Below are positions 1 through 7,400 of a stretch of 14,342 nucleotides of DNA, piece after piece (within the stretch, counting starts at the first letter, position 1; every line of letters begins with the position of its first letter). This DNA is from UBA9547 sp043769845 (GTDB lineage: Bacteria; Bacteroidota; Bacteroidia; Cytophagales; UBA9547), in NCBI GenBank assembly GCA_043769845.1, contig JAYVIX010000179.1:1-14342 (forward strand), in the 5' to 3' direction. Both the position numbers and the translations under genes were made by a program. Under the pieces are notes generated by a model that searched no databases, had not been told where the DNA came from, and saw nothing but the letters and a program-made list of their open reading frames with translations.

Positions 1-63
1 GTTTTCTTTAGGACTCTTTATTTCTTTATAATTCATTTAATTTAAAATTTACATTCGACTCAT

Positions 64-1254
64 ATGGCTAAGGAAACCTTTGACCGTTCGAAACCCCACG
101 TAAACGTAGGTACTATCGGACACGTTGACCACGGTAAGACTACTCTTACAGCTGCTATCACAAAAGTGTTGGCTAAAAACGACAAAACTGTTCAAGTAAG
201 AGATTTCTCTTCTATTGACAACGCTCCAGAAGAAAGAGAACGTGGTATTACTATCAACACTTCACATGTTGAGTATTCTACAAAAACTCGTCACTATGCG
301 CACGTTGACTGTCCTGGTCACGCTGACTATGTGAAAAACATGGTTACTGGTGCTGCTCAGATGGACGGTGCTATCTTGGTTTGTGCAGCTACTGATGGTC
401 CAATGCCTCAGACTCGTGAGCACATCCTTTTGGCTCGCCAAGTAGGTGTACCTGCTCTTGTAGTATTTATGAATAAAGTGGATTTAGTAGACGATGAAGA
501 ACTTCTTGACTTGGTTGAGATGGAACTTCGTGAGTTACTTACTTTCTACGATTTTCCTGGCGACACTATTCCAATCATCCGTGGTTCTGCTCTTGGTGGT
601 TTGAATGACGATGAGAAGTGGGTTAAGTCAATTGACGAATTGATGGATGCAGTGGATAACCACATTCCAATTCCAAAACGTCTTGTTGATCTTCCTTTCT
701 TGATGCCAGTTGAAGATGTATTCTCGATCACTGGTCGTGGTACAGTTGCAACAGGTCGTATCGAGCGTGGAGTTGTTAACGTTGGTGATTCACTTGACGT
801 AATCGGTATGGGTGCAGAAGGTCTTAAGACTACTTGCACTGGTGTTGAAATGTTCCGTAAACTTCTTGATAGAGGTGAAGCAGGTGACAACGTTGGTCTT
901 TTACTTCGTGGTATCGACAAAGAGATGATCTGTCGTGGTATGGTAATCTGTAAGCCAGGTTCTGTAACTCCACACACTGATTTCAAAGCAGAGGTTTACG
1001 TATTGTCTAAAGAAGAAGGTGGTCGTCATACACCATTCTTCAACAAATACCGTCCTCAGTTTTACATGCGTACAACAGACGTTACAGGAGAGATCGAACT
1101 TCCTGAAGGTGTAGAAATGGTTATGCCAGGTGATAACATCACTATCACTGTGAAATTGATCAATAAAATTGCGATGGAAAAAGGACTTCGTTTTGCAATC
1201 CGTGAAGGCGGTAGAACTGTAGGTGCTGGTCAGGTAACTGAAATTCTCAAGTAA
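64..1254 (+). CDS. tuf: Translation elongation factor Tu (EF-Tu)
   Basis: EF-Tu is the GTPase that delivers aminoacyl-tRNA to the ribosomal A site. The 396-residue length is normal and the protein looks intact. Seen directly: the P-loop GHVDHGKT at residues 19-26, the switch-I stretch ending RGITIN near 60-65, DCPGH at 82-86 with the catalytic His86, and the NKVD guanine-specificity motif at 137-140. Domains 2 and 3 follow, with GRGTVATGRIERG, the RPQFYMRTTDVTG segment and the C-terminal REGGRTVGAGQVTEI. The ATG at 64 gives the standard MAKE N-terminus. There is no Shine-Dalgarno sequence, only an AT-rich stretch. The 63 bases before it hold no convincing promoter, so transcription probably enters from further left. 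A strong terminator follows within 15 bases of the stop, separating tuf from the secE-rpoC unit. Identity is essentially certain. Confidence 0.99.
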   Translation: MAKETFDRSKPHVNVGTIGHVDHGKTTLTAAITKVLAKNDKTVQVRDFSSIDNAPEERERGITINTSHVEYSTKTRHYAHVDCPGHADYVKNMVTGAAQMDGAILVCAATDGPMPQTREHILLARQVGVPALVVFMNKVDLVDDEELLDLVEMELRELLTFYDFPGDTIPIIRGSALGGLNDDEKWVKSIDELMDAVDNHIPIPKRLVDLPFLMPVEDVFSITGRGTVATGRIERGVVNVGDSLDVIGMGAEGLKTTCTGVEMFRKLLDRGEAGDNVGLLLRGIDKEMICRGMVICKPGSVTPHTDFKAEVYVLSKEEGGRHTPFFNKYRPQFYMRTTDVTGEIELPEGVEMVMPGDNITITVKLINKIAMEKGLRFAIREGGRTVGAGQVTEILK

Positions 1255-1267
1255 TTTTGAAATAACT

Positions 1268-1300
1268 AAAAAGTTCCCGAAATAATCGGGAACTTTTTTT
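1268..1300 (+). terminator. Intrinsic terminator of tuf
   Basis: A perfect 13-bp inverted repeat (1268-1280 with 1286-1298, GTTCCCGA core pairing with TCGGGAAC) encloses a 5-base AATAA loop. It ends in a run of seven T (1294-1300). The A-run on the left arm pairs with the T-run, so it could also act on the opposite strand. It starts 13 bases after the tuf stop codon. The last T's overlap the -33 element of the next promoter. Confidence 0.93.
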
Positions 1301-1328
1301 GTTTATATTCAACAAATATCTAACTTTG
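1298..1328 (+). promoter_or_regulatory. Bacteroidota-type promoter for the tRNA-Trp-secE-rpoC unit
   Basis: TTTG at 1298-1301 and TAACTTTG at 1321-1328 are separated by 19 bases. This matches the known Bacteroidota primary sigma-factor consensus (-33 TTTG or TTG, about 19-21 bases, -7 TAnnTTTG). The expected start is around 1333-1336, about 22-25 bases before the mature tRNA. The -33 element is formed by the end of the tuf terminator T-run plus the next G. A small hairpin (TCCCA, TTTT loop, TGGGA; 1332-1345) would lie at the very 5' end of the transcript. No other plausible promoter is seen before secE. Confidence 0.75.
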
Positions 1329-1357
1329 CACTCCCATTTTTGGGAAGAGCATCATAA

Positions 1358-1430
1358 ACAGGCGTGGCTCAATTGGTAGAGTAGTGGTCTCCAAAACCAT
1401 TGGTTGTAGGTTCGAGTCCTACCGCCTGTG
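1358..1430 (+). tRNA. tRNA-Trp (anticodon CCA)
   Basis: A complete 73-base cloverleaf can be folded by eye. The acceptor stem ACAGGCG pairs perfectly with CGCCTGT (7 bp). The D arm is GCTC/GAGT and the anticodon stem GTGGT/ACCAT holds the loop CTCCAAA. The variable loop has 5 bases and the T arm is GTAGG-TTCGAGT-CCTAC. The anticodon CCA is at 1391-1393 and reads UGG. The discriminator is G1430, as expected for bacterial tRNA-Trp. The 3' CCA is not encoded (the next bases are CAAAA), so it must be added enzymatically. The tRNA lies between the promoter and secE with no terminator after it, implying that it is cut out of the secE operon transcript. Confidence 0.97.
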
Positions 1431-1454
1431 CAAAAAGTAAATAAGTAAAAGTAA

Positions 1455-1646
1455 ATGAACAAGTTAACACAATTTGTGAAAGACTCATACGAAGAGATGA
1501 AGACTAACGTAAGTTGGCCTTCTAGAGTTGAGTTGCAGAATAGTGCCTCACTAGTGTTGGTTGCTTCCTTACTCTTTGCCATTGTGATTGGTTTAGTTGA
1601 CTTGGTCTTCAAAAACGGTCTTAACTGGTTCTATCAGTCATTCTAA
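1455..1646 (+). CDS. secE: Preprotein translocase subunit SecE
   Basis: SecE is the small essential subunit that clamps SecY in the SecYEG channel of the inner membrane. The 63-residue protein is the short, single-span form usual outside the Enterobacteria. Seen directly: an amphipathic N-terminal helix (about residues 3-18, FVKDSYEEM), the conserved SWPSRVEL hinge at about 20-27 with Trp21-Pro22, and one hydrophobic membrane segment at about 31-51. A short C-terminal tail, KNGLNWFYQSF, follows. The start lies 24 bases after tRNA-Trp. The next gene, nusG, starts 14 bases after the stop, the conserved secE-nusG pairing. The A-rich leader AAGTAAAAGTAA replaces a Shine-Dalgarno sequence. Identity is firm from sequence and order. 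Confidence 0.96.
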   Translation: MNKLTQFVKDSYEEMKTNVSWPSRVELQNSASLVLVASLLFAIVIGLVDLVFKNGLNWFYQSF

Positions 1647-1660
1647 CAAGTTAAGAGGCA

Positions 1661-2218
1661 ATGGCAGATTTGAAGTGGTACGTATTAAGGGCTGTTAGTG
1701 GCCAAGAAAAAAAGGTAAAAGGGTATTTAGAAAATGAAATAACTCGTCAAAATCTTGTTGATTTTGTTCCAGAACTTGTCATTCCATCTGAAAAGGTGTA
1801 CCAGATGAGAAATGGTAAAAAAAAGATGAGAGAGAGAAGTTACTTTCCTGGCTATATTCTAATCTCTGCTGATTTAAATCACGGAGAGGTATTCCACCTT
1901 ATAAATACGATTCCAGGAGTGATAGGTTTTTTGGGAGCAAATGGCAAAAGTACAGATAAAATGCCAGCCCCTTTAAGACCGTCTGAAGTGAATAGGTTTT
2001 TAGGTAAAACAGATGAGGGCGAAGAAGATACAGCAGTTGTAAACGCTTCGTACATAAAAGGTGAGTCTATTAAAGTAATGGATGGTCCTTTCAACGGTTT
2101 TACTGGAACGATAGAAGAAGTGTTTGATGAGAAGAAGAAGCTCAATGTTACTGTTAAAATATTTGGCAGGAACACTCCAGTAGAGCTTAATTTTATGCAA
2201 GTAGAGAAAATTCAATAA
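1661..2218 (+). CDS. nusG: Transcription termination/antitermination factor NusG
   Basis: NusG binds the RNA polymerase clamp, increases processivity and links transcription to Rho or the ribosome. The 185-residue length is normal. Seen directly: the N-terminal NGN domain, opening with KWYVLRAVSGQEKKV (residues 5-19) and including the conserved RSYFPGYILI stretch and the PGVIGFLG segment. The C-terminal KOW domain starts near Gly134 (GESIKVMDGPFNGFTGTIEEV) and ends VELNFMQVEKIQ. The usual linker between them is acidic here (DEGEEDT). The stop codon is one base before the rplK start, so translation is probably coupled and the usual spacer between nusG and the ribosomal genes is missing. Confidence 0.98.
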   Translation: MADLKWYVLRAVSGQEKKVKGYLENEITRQNLVDFVPELVIPSEKVYQMRNGKKKMRERSYFPGYILISADLNHGEVFHLINTIPGVIGFLGANGKSTDKMPAPLRPSEVNRFLGKTDEGEEDTAVVNASYIKGESIKVMDGPFNGFTGTIEEVFDEKKKLNVTVKIFGRNTPVELNFMQVEKIQ

Positions 2219-2219
2219 A

Positions 2220-2657
2220 ATGGCTAAAGAAGTACTTGGTTATCTGAAGTTACAGATAAAAGGAGCCGAAGCGAAGCCTTCGCCACCCGTAGGACCTGCT
2301 CTTGGTAGCAAGGGATTAAATATCATGGAGTTTTGCAAGCAATTCAATGCTAGAACTCAGGATCAGCAAGGCGTGGTTCTTCCTGTGCTTATTACATATT
2401 TCACTGATAAGAGCTTTGATTTTGTAATCAAAACTCCACCAGCACCAATATTGTTGCTAGAAGCTGCGAAAGCAAAAGGTGGTTCTGCTGAACCAAATAG
2501 AAATAAGATTGGATCGGTATCTTGGGAACAAATCCAGAAGATTGCAGAAACTAAAATGCCTGACTTGAATTGCTTTGAATTAAATTCAGCAATGAGCATG
2601 GTCGCTGGTACTGCTAGAAGTATGGGAATTACCGTTTCAGGTCAAAAACCTTTCTAA
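2220..2657 (+). CDS. rplK: 50S ribosomal protein L11
   Basis: L11 forms the base of the GTPase-associated centre on 23S rRNA, where thiostrepton binds and (p)ppGpp synthesis by RelA is controlled. The 145 residues are normal. Seen directly: the N-terminal KLQIKGAEAKPSPPVGPALG with the proline-rich segment (about residues 18-29), then GLNIMEFCKQFNART, and the C-terminal RNA-binding domain with KTPPAPILLLEAA and the closing SMVAGTARSMGITVSG signature. The ATG at 2220 is one base after the nusG stop. rplA follows after 11 bases, the universal L11-L1 order. In E. coli, L1 represses this pair through a site in the rplK leader; here no leader fits between nusG and rplK. Confidence 0.98.
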   Translation: MAKEVLGYLKLQIKGAEAKPSPPVGPALGSKGLNIMEFCKQFNARTQDQQGVVLPVLITYFTDKSFDFVIKTPPAPILLLEAAKAKGGSAEPNRNKIGSVSWEQIQKIAETKMPDLNCFELNSAMSMVAGTARSMGITVSGQKPF

Positions 2658-2668
2658 GTTAAAACGAA

Positions 2669-3367
2669 ATGGCTAGGATTACTAAAAAACAAAAGGAAGT
2701 ACTTGCAAAGTACGATCTTGAAAAGGAGTACTCGTTACAAGATGCTTCTGGAATGTTGAAAGACATTACGTACACGAAGTTTGACGCTTCTGTTGATATA
2801 GATGTGAGATTAGGGGTTGATCCTAAGAAAGCAGATCAAATGGTACGTGGTGTTGTAGCACTTCCAAATGGTATAGGTAAAGATGTTAGAATCTTGGTTT
2901 TGTGTTCTCCTGATAAAGAGCAAGAAGCGAAAGATGCTGGAGCTGATTATGTTGGCTTAGACGAATACATCACAAAAATCGAACAAGGTTGGTTGGATGT
3001 TGACGTAATCGTTACTACTCCAACTGTTATGGCGAAAGTTGGTAAACTTGGACGTGTTTTAGGCCCAAGAAACTTGATGCCTAACCCTAAGTCAGGCACT
3101 GTAACTTTGGAAGTTGGTAAAGCAGTTAAAGAAATCAAGGCTGGTAAGGTAGATTTCAAAGTAGATAAGACAGGTATTATTCATTCAACAATTGGTCGCG
3201 CTTCTTTTTCTCCTGAGAAATTGATTCAGAATGCAACTGAATTCTTGAATGTGATTGCTAAACTTAAGCCTACTTCTGCGAAAGGGACATATTTCAAAAC
3301 GATCCATCTTAGCACTACTATGAGTCCAAGTATCACGATTGATAAAGACTCGGTTTCTGGTATATAA
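2669..3367 (+). CDS. rplA: 50S ribosomal protein L1
   Basis: L1 forms the mobile stalk near the ribosomal E site and helps release deacylated tRNA. In E. coli it also represses its own mRNA. The 232-residue length is normal. Seen directly: the N-terminal RITKKQKEVLAKYDLEKEYS, the core KFDASVDIDVRLGVDPKKADQMVRG, and the diagnostic GPRNLMPNPKSGTVT signature in the second domain. The C-terminal KGTYFKTIHLSTTMSPSI returns to domain I. The stop TAA (3365-3367) is followed one base later by the rplJ ATG, so the long leader that carries the L10 binding site in E. coli is absent. Any equivalent would have to sit inside rplA coding sequence. Confidence 0.98.
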   Translation: MARITKKQKEVLAKYDLEKEYSLQDASGMLKDITYTKFDASVDIDVRLGVDPKKADQMVRGVVALPNGIGKDVRILVLCSPDKEQEAKDAGADYVGLDEYITKIEQGWLDVDVIVTTPTVMAKVGKLGRVLGPRNLMPNPKSGTVTLEVGKAVKEIKAGKVDFKVDKTGIIHSTIGRASFSPEKLIQNATEFLNVIAKLKPTSAKGTYFKTIHLSTTMSPSITIDKDSVSGI

Positions 3368-3368
3368 T

Positions 3369-3902
3369 ATGACTAAGCAAGAAAAAACACAGGTAATAAG
3401 TGAATTAGCCGAGAAGTTTTCGGCAGTCAATTACTTCTACGTTACCGATTCATCAGGCATGACAGTTGCTCAGGTGAATAAATTTAGAAGAATGTGCTTT
3501 GATAAAGGAATTGAATACAAAGTAGTAAAAAATACTTTGATTGAAAAGGCTCTTGAAAAAGCAAATGTAGGGGACTATTCGGAGTTTTATTCGACAGTAT
3601 TGAAAGGTACCTCTGCAATCATGTTTAGTACTGAATCTGGTAAAGTTCCTGCGGAGATTTTGAAATCTTTCCGCAAAGGAGGAGGTAAGTTGCCAGTATT
3701 GAAAGGTGCATCTGTAAATGGTTCTGTTTTCTTCGGAGACGAATCTCTAGATATGCTTACTAAGCTTAAGTCTAAAAACGAACTTGTTGGTGAAGTGATA
3801 GGCTTACTTCAATCTCCTGCTAAAAATGTTATTTCTGCTTTGCAAAGTGGTGGAAACAAACTTGCTGGAATCGTTAAAACTTTGTCGGAAAAGAACCAAT
3901 AG
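3369..3902 (+). CDS. rplJ: 50S ribosomal protein L10
   Basis: L10 anchors the L7/L12 dimers to the ribosome and forms the stalk base with L11. Starting at ATG 3369 the protein has 177 residues and begins MTKQEKTQVISELAEKF, the expected L10 N-terminus. An in-frame ATG at 3339 would add ten residues from within rplA and is rejected. Seen directly: the N-terminal rRNA-binding domain with the YFYVTDSSGMTVAQVNKFRR segment and the KVVKNTLIEKAL motif, the KGTSAIMFS strand, and the C-terminal helices (NVISALQSGGNKLAGIVKTLSEK) that hold L12. A 40-base AT-rich gap without a hairpin separates it from rplL. Confidence 0.97.
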   Translation: MTKQEKTQVISELAEKFSAVNYFYVTDSSGMTVAQVNKFRRMCFDKGIEYKVVKNTLIEKALEKANVGDYSEFYSTVLKGTSAIMFSTESGKVPAEILKSFRKGGGKLPVLKGASVNGSVFFGDESLDMLTKLKSKNELVGEVIGLLQSPAKNVISALQSGGNKLAGIVKTLSEKNQ

Positions 3903-3942
3903 TTACCCAGTTATAATTCAAGTTTAATTAAATTTTACTACA

Positions 3943-4323
3943 ATGGCAGATGTAAAAGTGTTAGCAGAGCAATTAGTAAACCTTACAGTGAAAGAGGTGA
4001 ACGAACTTGCTGGTATATTGAAAGACGAGTACGGAATTGAGCCAGCTGCTGCTGCTCCAGTGATGGTTGCTGGTGGTGGTGCAGGTGCTGACGCTCCTGT
4101 AGTTGCTGAGAAAACTAGCTTTGATGTAATTCTTAAAGCGGCAGGTGCTCAAAAATTAGCAGTTGTTAAGTTGGTGAAAGATTTGACAGGTCTTGGCTTG
4201 AAAGAAGCGAAAGATTTAGTTGATGGCGCTCCGAAACCAGTTAAAGAAGGTGTTTCTAAAGAAGAATCAGAGTCTTTGAAGAAACAACTTGAAGAAGCTG
4301 GTGCAGAAGTTGAAGTGAAGTAA
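3943..4323 (+). CDS. rplL: 50S ribosomal protein L7/L12
   Basis: L12 is the multicopy stalk protein that recruits the translational GTPases (EF-Tu, EF-G, IF2). The 126 residues match the family. Seen directly: an N-terminal dimerisation domain (about residues 1-33), a flexible Ala/Gly-rich hinge (about 34-55, with AAAAPVMVAGGGAGA), and the compact C-terminal domain from KTSFDVILKAAG on. That domain carries the factor-binding surface KLAVVKLVKDLTGLGLKEAKDLVDGAPKPV. The last residues, EEAGAEVEVK, are typical. The 102-base gap to rpoB is the largest in the operon and holds a strong hairpin, which may set the ratio of stalk protein to RNA polymerase. Confidence 0.98.
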   Translation: MADVKVLAEQLVNLTVKEVNELAGILKDEYGIEPAAAAPVMVAGGGAGADAPVVAEKTSFDVILKAAGAQKLAVVKLVKDLTGLGLKEAKDLVDGAPKPVKEGVSKEESESLKKQLEEAGAEVEVK

Positions 4324-4344
4324 TTTCACTCACACTTACTTTTG

Positions 4345-4378
4345 GTTTAGGTCTGGTTTATTTTAACCAGACCTAAAC
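4345..4378 (+). promoter_or_regulatory. Strong hairpin between rplL and rpoB (candidate attenuator or processing site)
   Basis: A perfect 14-bp inverted repeat (GTTTAGGTCTGGTT at 4345-4358, complement at 4365-4378) encloses the 6-base loop TATTTT. It starts 21 bases after the rplL stop and ends 47 bases before rpoB. The sequence after the stem, TATTTGCTGTTTG, is only moderately U-rich, so a fully efficient terminator is unlikely. In E. coli the same gap contains a partial attenuator and an RNase III site that reduce rpoBC relative to ribosomal protein synthesis. A similar role here is inferred from position and structure only. Confidence 0.6.
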
Positions 4379-4425
4379 TATTTGCTGTTTGTAGCTTTCA
4401 TCTAATTCACCATAAGACAACGCGC

Positions 4426-7400
4426 ATGTCAAATTTTGCCAGAATCAGCTTCGCTAAAGTTAAGAACGCCCTCGAGTACCCCGATTTCCTCAATATACAA
4501 GTCCAGTCTTTCAAAGATTTTTTTCAATTAGAAACTGCTCCAGAATACAGAAATAAAGAAGGTCTTTATAAAGTATTCGCTGAAAACTTTCCAATTTCAG
4601 ATTCAAGAGAGAATTTCGTATTAGAATTTATTGATTACCACGTTGATCCTCCAAAATATACAGTAGACGAATCTATTGATAGGGGATTGACTTACTCTGT
4701 CCCATTAAAAGCCAAACTTCGTTTGACTTGTAATGACGATGACAATGAGGATTTTCAAACTATTGAACAAGAGGTGTTTTTGGGGAATATCCCATACATG
4801 ACCGAAAAGGGTTCTTTTGTTATCAATGGTGCCGAAAGGGTAATCGTTTCACAGTTGCACAGATCGCCAGGTGTGTTTTTTGCCATGAGCAAGCATACCA
4901 ATGGTACTAAATTATATTCAGCTCGAATTATTCCTTTTAAAGGTTCTTGGATCGAGTTCGCAACTGATGTGAATAATGTCATGTTTGCTTATATTGATAG
5001 GAAGAAGAAATTCCCTGTTACTACTTTATTGAGAGCTATTGGTTATGGTAGCGACAAGCAAATCTTAGATATATTCGGATTATCGGAAGAAGTTGAATCT
5101 ACCAAAAGTGTATTGAAAAATGCAGTTGGACGTAGATTGGCAGCTAGAGTACTAAGAACTTGGACCGAAGATTTCGTAGATGAAGATACTGGTGAGGTTG
5201 TTTCTATTGATAGAAATGAAATCCTTTTAGAGCGTGATACGATCATTCGTGAAGACGATCTTGATGTTATTTTAGATTCTGGCAGTAAAACGATCATTTT
5301 GCATCGCGAAGATGTGAATATTGCAGATTATGCAATTATTTACAACACGCTTCAAAAGGATAATTCGAACTCTGAAAAAGAAGCAGTTGAGCAAATCTAT
5401 CGCCAATTGCGTAATGCGGAGGCTCCAGATGAGCAAACGGCTCGTGATATTATCCAAAACCTATTCTTTAGCGATAAACGTTACGATTTAGGGGAAGTTG
5501 GTCGTTATAGAATCAATAAGAAACTTGGTCTTAGCATTGACTTCGCTACAAGAGTTCTTACCAATCAAGATATTATCGAGATTGTTAAGTATTTGATCGG
5601 TTTGATTAACTCGAAAGCGGTTGTAGATGATATTGACCATTTAAGCAATAGACGTGTACGTACAGTAGGAGAGCAGCTTTATGCCCAATTTGGTGTAGGT
5701 CTTGCCCGTATGGCTCGTACAATCAAAGAAAGGATGAATGTTCGTGATAACGAAGATTTCAAACCTGTTGATTTGATTAATGCACGTACTCTTTCTTCTG
5801 TAATCAACTCATTCTTTGGAACCAACCAGTTGTCTCAGTTCATGGATCAAACCAATCCATTGGCTGAAATTACGCATAAGCGTAGGATGTCGGCACTTGG
5901 TCCAGGTGGTCTTTCGCGTGAGCGTGCTGGTTTCGAGGTTCGTGACGTTCACTATACTCACTATGGTCGTCTTTGTACGATTGAAACTCCAGAAGGTCCA
6001 AACATTGGTTTGATCTCTTCTTTGTGTGTTCATGCGAAAGTAAATGGCATGGGCTTCATCGAAACGCCTTATTGGAAAGTGGAAGATGCGGTTGTTAAGT
6101 TTGATGAAAAACAAATTTATTTAACGGCAGAAGAAGAGGATGGTAAGCACATTGCACAGGCTAATTCTCATACAAATGATGATGGTACATTCATTGACGA
6201 GAAAGTGAAATCTCGTTTCGAAGGCGACTTTCCTGTTGTTGAGCCAGATAAGATCTCTCTTAAAGATGTTGCGCCTAACCAAATTGTATCGGTTGCGGCT
6301 TCATTGATTCCTTTCTTGGAACATGATGATGCCAACCGTGCCTTGATGGGATCTAACATGCAACGTCAAGCGGTGCCTTTGCTTCAATCAGATTCGCCAA
6401 TTGTTGGAACTGGTATTGAACGTAAGGTGGCAATGGACTCTCGTTCATTGATTATTGCAGAGAAGGACGGAACTGTTGATTTTGTGGATTCTACTAAAAT
6501 TGTGTTGAAATACGATTTAACAGAAGACGAAAAATTGGTAAGTTTTGAAAAGGAATTAGTTGAATATAAACTGACTAAGTTCAGAAGAACCAACCAAGAT
6601 ACATGTATCAATCTAAGACCTATCGTTTTCAAAGGCGAGAAAGTTAAAAAAGGTGAAGTTCTTTGTGAAGGATATTCGACTCAAAAAGGCGAATTGGCAA
6701 TTGGTAAAAACCTTTTGGTCGCGTTCATGCCTTGGCAAGGATATAACTTTGAGGATGCGATTGTAATCAATGAAAGAGTTGTTCGTGATGATATTTTCAC
6801 TTCGATCCATATTGAAGAATTCGAACTTGAAGTACGTGATACAAAACGGGGTGAAGAAGAATTAACATCAGAAATTCCTAATGTAAGCGAAGAAGCAGTC
6901 AGAAATTTAGATGAAAATGGAATCATTCGTATTGGTGCTGAAATCAAAGAAGGTGATATTTTGATTGGTAAGATTACTCCGAAAGGAGAGTCTGATCCAA
7001 CTCCAGAAGAAAAACTACTTCGTGCGATCTTTGGTGACAAGGCTGGTGATGTGAAGGATGCTTCAATGAAAGCTCCACCGTCAATGAAAGGTGTGGTAAT
7101 TGATACGAAACTTTTCTCTAGACCTAAGCGTGAAAAAGATGCTAGGGCGAAAGCGAAAAAACAAGTTGAAACTCTAAAAGGCAAGTATAGCGCAGATTTG
7201 AATGTTTTGCGTGAAAAAATCATCGACAAGATGGTGGCTTTGCTTGATGGTAAAACTTGTCAAGGTATCAAACATAAGTTTGGTGATGAGTTGCTTTCTA
7301 AAGGAGTGAAATTTGGTAAGAAGAATCTTACTGAGGCATTATTCCCTGAGAAAAACATCTATAGAGATGAGAGCAATTATAACGTGCAAGAGGAAGTAAA

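Noticed and set aside
50..57. TACATTCG as a possible -7 box for tuf
   Set aside because: It has one mismatch and no -33 partner in the 1-49 region, and the transcript would start at the ATG. The real promoter is more likely left of the window.
546..986. 146-codon minus-strand frame opposite tuf
   Set aside because: Shadow of a highly biased, conserved gene; no promoter, start context or family resemblance.
1252..1259. TAATTTTG, a perfect -7 box at the tuf stop codon
   Set aside because: Any transcript from it would meet the tuf terminator within about 20-40 bases; it comes from the stop codon and AT-rich flank by chance.
3339..3368. Upstream ATG extending rplJ by ten residues
   Set aside because: The extension overlaps the end of rplA and does not look like L10. 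ATG 3369 gives the normal L10 N-terminus and a coupled start.
4392..4399. TAGCTTTC, a near -7 match before rpoB
   Set aside because: The last base is wrong and there is no TTG about 19-21 bases upstream.
6681..7229. 182-codon open frame on the minus strand inside rpoB
   Set aside because: It lies wholly opposite rpoB coding sequence, has no recognisable domain, and its serine-rich composition is what an antisense frame of such a gene produces.
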